64,000 bases of DNA from CAXSBR01 sp964236495 (GTDB taxonomy: Bacteria; Actinomycetota; Actinomycetes; Mycobacteriales; Jatrophihabitantaceae), in contig CAXSBR010000012.1 of NCBI GenBank assembly GCA_964236495.1, positions 1 to 64,000 on the forward strand, read 5' to 3'. This document shows, piece by piece, positions 24,687 through 33,171 of this stretch (the stretch's first letter is position 1; every line of letters starts with the position of its first letter). The translations under genes and the position numbers were made by a program. Under the pieces are notes generated by a model. That model had not been told where the DNA came from, made no database searches, and worked only from the letters and a program-made list of their open reading frames with translations.

Positions 24687-26372
24687 GTGGTTCGCAGTGC
24701 GACACCAGCACCGGTGCAGTCCGCAGGATCGACGCCCAGTTCCCCATCGGACACTGACGTACCCACCCGTACGCTCGCCCCGCGTACCGCGACGGTCAGA
24801 AAGGCTTCACCCTTGACTGCCTCCGCCACCACGTCGTCAACCAAGCCGGCTGAGGCTGCTAGGTCGACATCAGCAACCCAGCCTGTAAAACCGCGAGCGC
24901 GTAAGCCACGAGCCGGCACGGTAGAGCCGTCGAATGCCGGTGCGGCAACCGCCAACCCGCGCACGTCGGTGCGCACGACGCTGGGCCTGGCCAACGCCGG
25001 AGCTGCGCCTGCGCCTGCGCCAGCGGCAGATGCCGCCGCCGACTCCCTGTCTACCGACCTTTCAAACGACGCGGCATCTATCGACATCGCTGACCTGGAC
25101 GGCGCTTTGCTGGACGCTAACGCCTTCGACGCCGACGCGCTGGACGCCGACACGCCGGACGCGGCCGCGATCGATTCCGTTGCACTAGAAGCGGGGGCGT
25201 TCGACGGCGTCGTTCTGGACGGCGTCGTCCTGGAACCTGTCGTTCTGGACGCCGGCGCCCTCGGTGTCGAGGTCGGCGAAGATGCCGGGGTCGCAGACGA
25301 CGATGCTGCCGTAATCGACGTCAGCGTTGTGGGCGGAACGCAGAGCGCGGATGCCGCCAAGGCTCCGGCAACTGCCGACGGCGAGTTCACCTGGGACGAG
25401 GAAGACGAGTCCGAAGCTCTGCGCCAGGCCCGTAAGGACGCCGAGATGACGGCCTCGGCCGACTCAGTGCGCGCCTACCTCAAGCAGATCGGCAAGGTCG
25501 CACTTCTCAACGCAGAAGAAGAGGTCGACCTGGCCAAGCGCATCGAAGCCGGCCTCTACGCCACCGAGCGCGTGCGCGCCGCCGGGGCGGCACACGAGAA
25601 GGTCGCGCTTCAGGCGCGCCGCGATCTGACCTGGGTTATCCGCGACGGCGAGCGCGCCAAGAACCATCTGCTCGAGGCAAACCTGCGCCTGGTGGTATCG
25701 CTGGCCAAGCGCTATACCGGGCGTGGCATGGCGTTTCTGGACTTGATCCAGGAGGGCAACCTCGGCCTGATCCGGGCGGTGGAAAAGTTCGACTACACCA
25801 AGGGCTACAAGTTCTCCACCTACGCCACCTGGTGGATCCGGCAGGCGATCACCCGCGCCATGGCCGACCAGGCCCGCACCATCCGCATTCCCGTGCACAT
25901 GGTCGAGGTGATCAACAAACTCGGCCGCATCCAACGTGAGCTGCTGCAGGATCTCGGCCGTGAGCCAACGCCTGAAGAGCTGGCCAAAGAGATGGACATC
26001 TCGCCGGACAAAGTTCTGGAAATCCAGCAGTACGCGCGTGAGCCCATCAGCCTGGACCAGACCATCGGTGATGAGGGAGACAGTCAGCTCGGAGACTTCA
26101 TCGAGGACTCCGAGGCCATCGTGGCCGTCGACGCGGTGTCGTTCACGCTGCTGCAGGACCAGTTGCAGTCGGTGTTGCAGACGCTGTCCGAACGTGAGGC
26201 CGGTGTGGTCAAGCTCCGGTTCGGACTCACCGACGGCCAGCCCCGCACGCTGGACGAGATCGGTCACGTCTACGGGGTAACTCGAGAGCGGATCCGTCAG
26301 ATCGAGTCCAAGACCATGTCGAAGCTGCGCCACCCGTCCCGTTCCCAGGTGCTGCGCGACTACCTGGACTAG
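24687..26372 (+). CDS. sigA: Principal sigma factor (HrdB/SigA/RpoD)
   Basis: A 561-aa primary sigma-70. After a long Ala/Thr/Asp-rich N-terminal extension (about 1-230) come region 1.2 (DSVRAYLKQIGKVALLNAEE), region 2 (NLRLVVSLAKRYTGRGM, then FSTYATWWIRQAI for -10 binding and melting), region 3 and region 4 with HTH DEIGHVYGVTRERIRQIES. The start is GTG 24687: AGAAGGGG at 24674-24681 leaves a 5-nt spacer, whereas GTG 24681 would overlap it. Odd: the extension holds Asp-Ala repeats (DADALDADTPDAA) and FDGVVLDGVVLEPVVLDAG. A hairpin follows the gene. Confidence 0.97.
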   Translation: MVRSATPAPVQSAGSTPSSPSDTDVPTRTLAPRTATVRKASPLTASATTSSTKPAEAARSTSATQPVKPRARKPRAGTVEPSNAGAATANPRTSVRTTLGLANAGAAPAPAPAADAAADSLSTDLSNDAASIDIADLDGALLDANAFDADALDADTPDAAAIDSVALEAGAFDGVVLDGVVLEPVVLDAGALGVEVGEDAGVADDDAAVIDVSVVGGTQSADAAKAPATADGEFTWDEEDESEALRQARKDAEMTASADSVRAYLKQIGKVALLNAEEEVDLAKRIEAGLYATERVRAAGAAHEKVALQARRDLTWVIRDGERAKNHLLEANLRLVVSLAKRYTGRGMAFLDLIQEGNLGLIRAVEKFDYTKGYKFSTYATWWIRQAITRAMADQARTIRIPVHMVEVINKLGRIQRELLQDLGREPTPEELAKEMDISPDKVLEIQQYAREPISLDQTIGDEGDSQLGDFIEDSEAIVAVDAVSFTLLQDQLQSVLQTLSEREAGVVKLRFGLTDGQPRTLDEIGHVYGVTRERIRQIESKTMSKLRHPSRSQVLRDYLD

Positions 26373-26460
26373 CCCAAACCCGTCCGATCCGTCTGGGTGG
26401 GCAGGTCTTCGGTGACACCTTTGGGTTGATGTCCTGAGGTGGCGAGCCTTGGGTAGGCAA

Positions 26461-26495
26461 AAGGGCCGGCGGCATGGAATGTGCCAGCGGCCCTT
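26461..26495. terminator. Bidirectional hairpin terminator
   Basis: AAGGGCCGGCGGCA (26461-26474) pairs with TGCCAGCGGCCCTT (26482-26495) apart from two central mismatches, with a 7-nt loop. It lies between the converging sigA and DUF7455 genes, with A-rich sequence before and TTCT at its end, as expected for a two-way terminator in GC-rich genomes. Confidence 0.6.
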
Positions 26496-26574
26496 CTGTC
26501 TGACGGCCTGACTTGGAGTATCTGCTGCGCTGTCCCGAGTCCGGTTCGGGAGTGCCCGCCGGGCTCGCCGCCGG

Positions 26575-26787
26575 TCAGCGTTCGGCCGGAACTGATTCCA
26601 GTCGCTTCGACTCGTCGTGGATGTCTGCCTCCAGCTCGCGCAGGCGGGCCTCGTACAGGTGGCCGTGGTGCGCGCAAAACAGCAGCCCGCTGCCGGAGGG
26701 CAGCTGGACTCGGATGTGGGCCTGGGCGCCACACCGATCACAGCGGTCAGCCGCAACCAATGCGCGCTCGCTCAATGTGGTGGTCAT
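26575..26787 (-). CDS. DUF7455 small zinc-binding protein
   Basis: A 70-aa protein: DRCDRCGAQAHIRVQLPSGS gives a CxxC, and LLFCAHHGHLYEARL gives Cys-x-His-His, so a single zinc finger, followed by a charged helix. This small family regularly sits just downstream of the principal sigma gene in actinobacteria; function unknown. GAGGGG is 4 nt upstream of ATG 26787. Confidence 0.9.
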   Translation of the reverse strand: MTTTLSERALVAADRCDRCGAQAHIRVQLPSGSGLLFCAHHGHLYEARLRELEADIHDESKRLESVPAER

Positions 26788-26947
26788 GTCACCCCTCGAT
26801 TCGGTTGAAGCTTGATGTTGGGTGGTGCCGTTCTGGACGGTGCCGTAGTCGTACACACCTCATCCAACCAGCGACAGGCGCCGCACATGCCCTGATCGCG
26901 CCTTGGCGCGTTGAATTTCGCGTTGAGCGAACCGGGTAGCTGAAGCG

Positions 26948-28702
26948 TCACAGTCCGGCCAGCAAGTGGTCCCGGCGCCGGATCAGCACCTCGATCGAGG
27001 CAGATGCCGCAGGCGGACCAGGAACATTCGCACGCAACTCCCGATGCACGGCCGCGTGGTCGCGCCCCGTCCTACCCGCCACTCTGGCCACCAGCTTGGA
27101 CACTTCGCGGCGCAGATCCTCCACCTCGCGCCACGTCCGCGGCGCGGCAGCCGGCTCGCCGACACTGCTGGAGTCGGCGGCGCTGTTGTCGACGGTGTGG
27201 GAGTCTGCGGCGGCCGACGCTGCCCGGCGCATCGTCGAGTCCCGCGCTGCCAGCAGCGCCGCTGTCTGCTGGGGCGACAACAGCCCGGGCAGACCAAGAA
27301 ACTCCGCCGCCGCGTCATCGAGCGCGCCCGTCGGTGCAGCGAACGCCTCTCCGCCGTGTAGCAGGTGGGCGAACTCCGCCTCGGCCTCGAGCGCCTGGAA
27401 CCGGTCCTGGGCCTGGACCGGCAGCCGCTCCACCACTGGCATCTCGTGCTCGTCGTCGGGGGTTCTGACCCGCACGGCGTAGTTGCGCTGCTCCTCCAGA
27501 TCGGCGGCCAGCGCGAGCAGCGGGCGCACCGCGGGTAGGAACACCGTCGCGGTCTCATACGATGCGCGTGCACGCACTATCCGCCCCACTGCCTGGGCGA
27601 AGAACAGCGGCGTTCGGTAGGACGTCGTCCACACGCACACCGACAAGCGCGGAAGATCGACGCCCTCACTGACCTGGCGCACGGCGACGATCCAGCGCTG
27701 GGCGCCGGTGCGGAACGCGTCGATCTTGGCACTGGAGCGCGGATCATCGGACAGCACGACAACCGGCTTGCTACCCGTCACCTTCGCCAGCACCGCGGCA
27801 TAGGCGCGCGCAGTGTCCTGATCGGTGGCCAGCATCAAGCCGGCCGCGTCGGGCGTGCCCGAATCGCGCAGGTCGGTGAGCCGCTGGTCGGCAGCGGCGA
27901 TGACGTGGGGAATCCATTGCCCACGCGGGTCGAGGGCGGTGCGCCAAGCCGCTTCCTCCACCTGGCGGGTACTGAGTTCGGTGAGCGACGCCGACAGCAC
28001 CTCCCCTGCACTGTTCATCCAACGACTGATGCCGGTGTAGGCGGCGAATACCACCGGCCGGACGACACCGTCGCGTAGGGCATCGCGGTAGCCGTAACTG
28101 GAATCAGCCACTGACTCCACCTCGTCCTCCACGACGTCGCCGTCGGCGGCCGTGTAGCGCACGAACGGAATGCGCTCGGTGGCCTTCGTGCGAAACGGGG
28201 TCCCGGTCAGGGCGAGCCGGCGACGGGCCGGCCCGAACGCCTCGCCGATCGCCTCGCCCCACGACAGTCCATCGCCGGCATGGTGGATCTCATCGAGCAC
28301 GACCAGCGTGCGCTTGGCCTCGGTGCGCCGCCGGTGCAACAACGGATGTCCCGCCACCTGTGCGTACGTCGTCACATACCCGTGTGCACCGGCCCGGACC
28401 GGCCCTACCGCGTTGGTCAGCCGCGGATCGAGCACCAGACCGAAGCCGACCGCGGCGTCGGCCCACTGGGTGCGCAGGTGGTCGGTGGGAGCCACGACGA
28501 TGACGCGGTCCACTGCGCGCCGATCCAGCAGGCGCCGCGCGACGGTCAGCGCGAACGTCGTCTTGCCTGCGCCTGGAGTGGCCGTGGCCAAGAAGTCGGG
28601 CCCCGGCGTGGCCTCGTAGCGCAGAATCGCCGCGCGCTGCCAGCTACGCAGTCCCGGCGGCAGATCATGGTCCGGCGGGTTCGCGGCAGGCTCGACAGAC
28701 AC
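26948..28702 (-). CDS. SF2 DEAD/DEAH-box helicase
   Basis: A 584-aa superfamily II helicase of the restriction-enzyme-R-subunit-like type. Walker A ATPGAGKTT is at 41-49, motif II is LDEIHHAGD, motif III LTGTPF, and motif VI AVGRIVRAR in the second RecA-like domain. The C-terminal 150 residues are an Ala-rich, probably helical tail. It is the helicase commonly found next to sigA in actinobacteria; its substrate is not known. ATG start. Confidence 0.93.
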   Translation of the reverse strand: MSVEPAANPPDHDLPPGLRSWQRAAILRYEATPGPDFLATATPGAGKTTFALTVARRLLDRRAVDRVIVVAPTDHLRTQWADAAVGFGLVLDPRLTNAVGPVRAGAHGYVTTYAQVAGHPLLHRRRTEAKRTLVVLDEIHHAGDGLSWGEAIGEAFGPARRRLALTGTPFRTKATERIPFVRYTAADGDVVEDEVESVADSSYGYRDALRDGVVRPVVFAAYTGISRWMNSAGEVLSASLTELSTRQVEEAAWRTALDPRGQWIPHVIAAADQRLTDLRDSGTPDAAGLMLATDQDTARAYAAVLAKVTGSKPVVVLSDDPRSSAKIDAFRTGAQRWIVAVRQVSEGVDLPRLSVCVWTTSYRTPLFFAQAVGRIVRARASYETATVFLPAVRPLLALAADLEEQRNYAVRVRTPDDEHEMPVVERLPVQAQDRFQALEAEAEFAHLLHGGEAFAAPTGALDDAAAEFLGLPGLLSPQQTAALLAARDSTMRRAASAAADSHTVDNSAADSSSVGEPAAAPRTWREVEDLRREVSKLVARVAGRTGRDHAAVHRELRANVPGPPAASASIEVLIRRRDHLLAGL

Positions 28703-28964
28703 GAGGAACGACCTTAACGGCTGGGCGCGAGGATCGAGCGACGAAGGAGCGAGGACCGGAGCGCCTTCTAGGCTGTCCGCGGCCGTGCAGTGTGGACCCT
28801 TGCGACGCCGTCGACGTACAGCGCGACCTCGACCGGCTCAACTGCGGCGTCTGCGCGGCGTGTCGTCGCCCGTCCAAAGCGGGGTGTGACGGGCACACTT
28901 CATCCATGCCTGCCCCCCGCCGCCGTCTATTCTCGGGCTCGACAGGCACGTCGCGGCCTTGCTG

Positions 28965-29900
28965 ATGGCAGGCTCGACGGGTATCGACACGGTGCGTCGC
29001 GGGCGCACCCTGGCCACCCGCACCATCAGTAAAGCCTGGAACGACCGCATCCTCGGGCTGTCGGCCGAGACGGCGTTCTGGCAGCTGCTGAGCCTGCCGT
29101 CGCTGTTCCTGGCGCTGCTCGGTGCGTTGGGGTACGTGGCTCGCCTGGTCGGACCCGACACTGTGACGCGGGCCCAGAACCAGCTCCTGGTGGGCTTCGG
29201 CAAGGCCTTTTCACCCGAGGTGGTCGACCAGCTTGTGGCACCGACGGTGCGCGTCGTCCTGCGCGGCGGGCGGGCCGACATCGTCAGCGTCGGCTTCCTG
29301 CTGGCGCTGTGGGCCGGTTCCTCGGCCACCGCGACGTTCGTCAATACGATCACCATCGCCTACGGCATGCGCGATTTACGCGGCGCCGTGCGCAGCCGGC
29401 TGCTGGCTCTGTGGCTGTATCTGGGCTCGATCGTGCTGGGTACGGTGCTACTTCCGCTACTGGTGCTTGGGCCGACGTTGCTGGCGAGGATCGTGCCCGA
29501 ACGGGCTCGGGCCACCGCGCGCACGGTCATCAGCAACCTGTATTGGCCGGTGGTCATCGTGCTGCTGATGCTGGCACTGACCACGCTGTATCACCTGGCT
29601 CCCCCGCGGCGGCTGCCCTGGTGGCGGGGCCTGCCCGGAGCGTTGTTGGCCATGGTGATCTTTTTGGGCGGGTCGGCGGGCCTGCGCATCTACATCGGTT
29701 TCGTGCTTGACCACAACACCGCCTACGCGACGCTCGCCACGCCGGTGGCGGCCCTGCTCTTCTTCTACGTGCTGGCCTTCGGTGTGCTACTGGGCGCCGA
29801 GTTCAACGCCGCGCGCGAGGAGATGCGCCCTGCCGCGTGCAAACCTGCCAGACAACGGGGGCGGTGGAACACGCTGCCGAGCGAGGACGCGCCCCAGTAA
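28965..29900 (+). CDS. YihY/BrkB family membrane protein
   Basis: A 311-aa inner-membrane protein with about six helices; family landmarks are SAETAFWQLLSLPSLFLALL near residue 35, the LLALWAGSSATATFVNTITIAYG segment read in two halves, and FFYVLAFGVLLGAEFNAARE near the end. YihY was once called RNase BN, but that activity is not supported; the role is unknown. The start is ATG 28965, the TTG two codons earlier being less likely. A 262-nt gap without a gene separates it from the divergent helicase. Confidence 0.92.
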   Translation: MAGSTGIDTVRRGRTLATRTISKAWNDRILGLSAETAFWQLLSLPSLFLALLGALGYVARLVGPDTVTRAQNQLLVGFGKAFSPEVVDQLVAPTVRVVLRGGRADIVSVGFLLALWAGSSATATFVNTITIAYGMRDLRGAVRSRLLALWLYLGSIVLGTVLLPLLVLGPTLLARIVPERARATARTVISNLYWPVVIVLLMLALTTLYHLAPPRRLPWWRGLPGALLAMVIFLGGSAGLRIYIGFVLDHNTAYATLATPVAALLFFYVLAFGVLLGAEFNAAREEMRPAACKPARQRGRWNTLPSEDAPQ

Positions 29901-29949
29901 CTGCGGCAACAATCGCAGCAGCGGCAGACGGTGCCACAACGCCGGCTAC

Positions 29950-30171
29950 TCATTCAGCGGGCATCGACTCGTAGATCTCCTTGCACGCCGGACACACCGG
30001 TGAGCCTGGTTTCGGCGTCTTGGTGACCGGAAACACCTCACCGCACAGTGCCTGCACCATCGTGCCCATCACCGCGCTCTCGGCGATCTTGGCCTTGCGT
30101 ACGTAGTGAAAGACCTCCGAGCCGGTGTCGGCGTCAGCGGTCTGCGGATTCTCGAGCGTCTGGGTGGTCAT
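29950..30171 (-). CDS. DUF3039 family protein
   Basis: A 73-aa protein: HYVRKAKIAESAVMGTMV, ALCGEVFPVTKTPKPGS and VCPACKEIYESM show the DUF3039 pattern with three cysteines for a likely metal site. Conserved small actinobacterial protein of unknown function. Its ATG overlaps the stop of the DUF3099 gene as ATGA, so translation is coupled. Confidence 0.92.
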   Translation of the reverse strand: MTTQTLENPQTADADTGSEVFHYVRKAKIAESAVMGTMVQALCGEVFPVTKTPKPGSPVCPACKEIYESMPAE

Positions 30172-30596
30172 GCGCTGGAGCCCTTCCCGTTCGGATCCCC
30201 GGCCGGCGCAATCTGCACGGCATCGAGAACATAGCCGCCGGGCGCACCGGCTGGTGACCGTGGCGTCGCAGCGCCGGCGCCGAATGCCGGTGCGGGAGCC
30301 GGGGTAAGGCTCTCCTCTGCTGACGGGTGGTAGCGCACGAAGGCAGTGGATCGCTGGGGCGGCCGGTCATTGGCGATCAACACCGCGCACCACGGCAACA
30401 CCGCACCTCCGACCATGAACGCCAGCGCCAGCCAGAGCGAGAATTGCGCGACCACCACCGCTGCAATGACGCAAATGACGCGGATGCCCATCATCGTCAG
30501 GTACTTGCGACGACGGGCGTCGTGCTGTTCGTCCAGACTGGTCGAGGCCGACGTGATGACGATCGGTCCATCTGCTGCTACTCGGGTTCGGCGCAC
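30168..30596 (-). CDS. DUF3099 family membrane protein
   Basis: About 142 aa with two membrane helices (IRVICVIAAVVVAQFSLWLAL and a second AFMVGGAVLPWCAVLI) after the family motif ITSASTSLDEQHDARRRKY, and a Pro/Ala-rich cytosolic tail. DUF3099 has no known function. The start at GTG 30596 is uncertain; residues before ITSAS may not be translated. The stop overlaps the DUF3039 start. The gene is divergent from sigB. Confidence 0.85.
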   Translation of the reverse strand: MRRTRVAADGPIVITSASTSLDEQHDARRRKYLTMMGIRVICVIAAVVVAQFSLWLALAFMVGGAVLPWCAVLIANDRPPQRSTAFVRYHPSAEESLTPAPAPAFGAGAATPRSPAGAPGGYVLDAVQIAPAGDPNGKGSSA

Positions 30597-30764
30597 ACTT
30601 CATCGTCCCACCGCCCGGAGTCGGGTGCACGCGGTGGGGCGGGTCCGCACACCGCAGTGCACGCAGCGGAGAGCCGCAGGGGATGCACGGAGCGAACCTC
30701 TGCTTCGACATCGACGAATAAGGCGCGTTGCGGGAACACATCGGGCCCGCGGTCGTTGTACCAG

Positions 30765-30783
30765 AGGAACCGGTTCGGTTCCT
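30765..30783. promoter_or_regulatory. 19-bp inverted repeat upstream of sigB
   Basis: AGGAACCG (30765-30772) and CGGTTCCT (30776-30783) are perfectly complementary around a GTT centre, in the sigB/DUF3099 divergent gap. It may be an operator. It is not a LexA site, because GAAC and GTTC are not spaced by 4 nt. Confidence 0.4.
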
Positions 30784-30796
30784 GTCCGGCTGAGCG

Positions 30797-32131
30797 ATGT
30801 GGGCGCTGACCGCATGGACCAAAGACGATTCCCGCAGGGTGGTGTTGAACACCGTGGCGACTTCTACGACGACTGCTCGGACTTCGACCGACGATGCGTC
30901 GGTCACTGCAACAACCGAGGCGCCCAAGCGCGCCTCGCGGACTACTGGCGGGCCGCGGACGGCAGCCAAGCGGGCGCCGTCGGGCGAGCCGCGCACCGCG
31001 AGCCGTCCGCATCGCACCACCCGCTCGGCGGCTGCCGCTCCGGTTGCAGAAGCGCCCGCGGTAGAGATTTCGGACACACTCGAGGCTGCTGACATCGACG
31101 TCGCGCTGGACGTACTTGCCGAACCGCAATCGGCTGACGACACCGTCGAGGCGGACCTGGTTCCGACCGCGTCGGTCGATGTCACCGAGGTCGACCTCGA
31201 CGGCGCGGTCCAGACTGCTGACCTCGTCCGGGTATATCTCAACGAGATCGGCAAGGTCGCACTGCTGACCGCGGCCGATGAGGTCGACCTGGCCAAACGC
31301 ATCGAGGCGGGTCTGTATGCCGGCCACCTGCTTGCCGAAGAGACGGCGAAGGCAGCTCCGTCGATGTCGCGCCGGCGCGATCTTCGCGCGGTCGTCATCG
31401 ACGGCGAACGCGCCAAGGATCATCTGCTCCGGGCCAACCTGCGCCTGGTGGTCTCGCTGGCAAAGCGTTATACCGGTCGTGGCATGCCCTTTCTGGACCT
31501 GATCCAGGAAGGCAACATGGGTCTCATCCGCGCGGTCGAGAAGTTCGACTACACCAAGGGCTTCAAGTTCTCGACTTACGCGACGTGGTGGATCCGCCAG
31601 GCCATCAGCCGGGCGATGGCCGATCAGGCTCGCACGATTCGCCTGCCCGTCCACCTGGTCGAGCAGGTCAACAAAATGCAGCGCATCCGTCGCGAGATGC
31701 TCCAGCAGCTCGGTCGCGAGATCACCGATGAGGAGCTCGCGCATGAGCTCGATATCGATCTCGACCGGCTGCAGGATCTCAAGAACAACGCCCGCGACCT
31801 TGTCAGCCTCGACCAGACCGTCGGCGCTGACGACGACGCTGCTCTGGGCGACTTCATTGCCGACGAGGGCGCGGCCAGTGCGCACGCGTCGGTCGAGTTC
31901 GACCTGATGCGCAACCAGCTGGCCGGCGTTCTGGACACCTTGGAACACCGCGAGCGCGCCGTGGTGCGGATGCGCTACGGCCTCGACGACGGCAATCCGC
32001 GAACCCTGGACGACATCGGCAAGGCCTTCGGGTTGTCGCGGGAGCGGATCCGACAGATCGAGCGCGAGACGATGGCGAAGCTTCGGCACCCGTCGCGCGC
32101 CCAGTCACTACGCGACTACCTCGACGACTGA
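30797..32131 (+). CDS. sigB: Second principal-type sigma factor (SigB, group 2)
   Basis: A sigma-70 protein of up to 444 aa, closely related to the sigA product: region 1.2 (VRVYLNEIGKVALLTAADE), region 2 (NLRLVVSLAKRYTGRGMPF, STYATWWIRQAISRAM), region 3, and region 4 HTH (DDIGKAFGLSRERIRQIERE). Followed at 75 nt by ideR, the sigB-ideR order of mycobacteria, which favours SigB. The start is uncertain: ATG 30797 has no ribosome site, and TTG 30845 or GTG 30854 follow an AGGG at 30836-30839. The N-terminal 100 residues are Ala/Thr/Arg-rich. Confidence 0.93.
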   Translation: MWALTAWTKDDSRRVVLNTVATSTTTARTSTDDASVTATTEAPKRASRTTGGPRTAAKRAPSGEPRTASRPHRTTRSAAAAPVAEAPAVEISDTLEAADIDVALDVLAEPQSADDTVEADLVPTASVDVTEVDLDGAVQTADLVRVYLNEIGKVALLTAADEVDLAKRIEAGLYAGHLLAEETAKAAPSMSRRRDLRAVVIDGERAKDHLLRANLRLVVSLAKRYTGRGMPFLDLIQEGNMGLIRAVEKFDYTKGFKFSTYATWWIRQAISRAMADQARTIRLPVHLVEQVNKMQRIRREMLQQLGREITDEELAHELDIDLDRLQDLKNNARDLVSLDQTVGADDDAALGDFIADEGAASAHASVEFDLMRNQLAGVLDTLEHRERAVVRMRYGLDDGNPRTLDDIGKAFGLSRERIRQIERETMAKLRHPSRAQSLRDYLDD

Positions 32132-32205
32132 TCGCGCCTCGACGACCGATCGGCTCTGTCTGCGCGGCTTGACCAAACTACATTTCGAAGGAGGGAAGGA
32201 CGCTG

Positions 32206-32964
32206 GTGAACACCGTTCCTTCTCACCACGTCGACCTCATCGATACCACCGAGATGTACTTGCGCACCGTGTACGAGCTCGAAGAAGAAGGCGTCCCACC
32301 ACTGCGAGCCCGCATCGCCGAGCGACTGGGCCAAAGTGGTCCCACCGTCAGCCAGACCGTCGCGCGAATGGAGCGCGACGGTCTGCTGCACGTTGCCGAG
32401 GATCGGCAGCTTGAGCTGTCCGCCGAAGGCCGCCGCCACGCCACCGCGGTCATGCGCAAGCACCGCCTCGCCGAGCGGCTGTTGCACGACGTCATCGGCC
32501 TGGACTGGGACCAGCTGCATACCGAGGCGTGCCGCTGGGAGCACGTGATGAGCGAGGCAGTGGAGCGACGGATCCTCGCCATGCTGTCCGAGCCGTTGCT
32601 CTGCCCGCACGGAAATCCCATTCCGGGTCTCGAGGGCTTGGGGCGAGCTGCTCGCGACGATGCTCCGGCGCTCTCGGCCCGGACGCTGATGGCGGCCACG
32701 GGCGTGGCGGGCGCCACTGACGTCACCATCGAGCGCATCAGCGAGCAACTGCAGCCCGACGAGGAGCTGATGCGGGTGCTGCATGGTGGCGGCATTCTGC
32801 CCGGACGCACGCTTTCCGCGCAACGCTGTCCGGACGGTGTGCAGATCACCACCGGCCACGCTGCGGTGGTGCTGAGCCACTTCACCGCCGAACACATCTT
32901 CGTGGCCGGCTCGACCGCTGCCACCCCGTCGGACGAGCTGGCGCTCTACGCCGTCTCGTCCTGA
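32206..32964 (+). CDS. ideR: Iron-dependent repressor IdeR/DtxR
   Basis: A 252-aa metal-activated repressor. N-terminal winged helix (EMYLRTVYELEEEG, then RIAERLGQSGPTVSQTVARM), dimerisation/metal domain with the conserved CPHGNPIPG and the His/Glu-bearing RWEHVMSEAVERRI, and a C-terminal SH3-like domain (about 165-252). Uses Fe2+ to repress siderophore and iron-uptake genes. GTG 32206 has an AAGGA spaced 5 nt. It lies downstream of sigB. Confidence 0.95.
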   Translation: MNTVPSHHVDLIDTTEMYLRTVYELEEEGVPPLRARIAERLGQSGPTVSQTVARMERDGLLHVAEDRQLELSAEGRRHATAVMRKHRLAERLLHDVIGLDWDQLHTEACRWEHVMSEAVERRILAMLSEPLLCPHGNPIPGLEGLGRAARDDAPALSARTLMAATGVAGATDVTIERISEQLQPDEELMRVLHGGGILPGRTLSAQRCPDGVQITTGHAAVVLSHFTAEHIFVAGSTAATPSDELALYAVSS

Positions 32965-33171
32965 TTGTTGGCAGCGGTTGTTTCGCGGTGATGGTCTGTG
33001 GTGAGTTCACAGCGCCGTAGAATCGACTGGCTGCGGGTCGTCGACGCCTCGCGGTGAAACCTGCGAAACCCGTCTGCGGTGCGCTGCGCATTTTGCGGGC
33101 GACGCGGCGTCGACGGGCTTGCATCACCATTTCCGTGCACGTCGGCGGACATTGCGGAAAGGCCAGCCCCC

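Noticed and set aside
30765..30783. LexA box upstream of sigB
   Set aside because: GAAC and GTTC are spaced by 2 or 7 nt, not 4; kept only as an unassigned inverted repeat.
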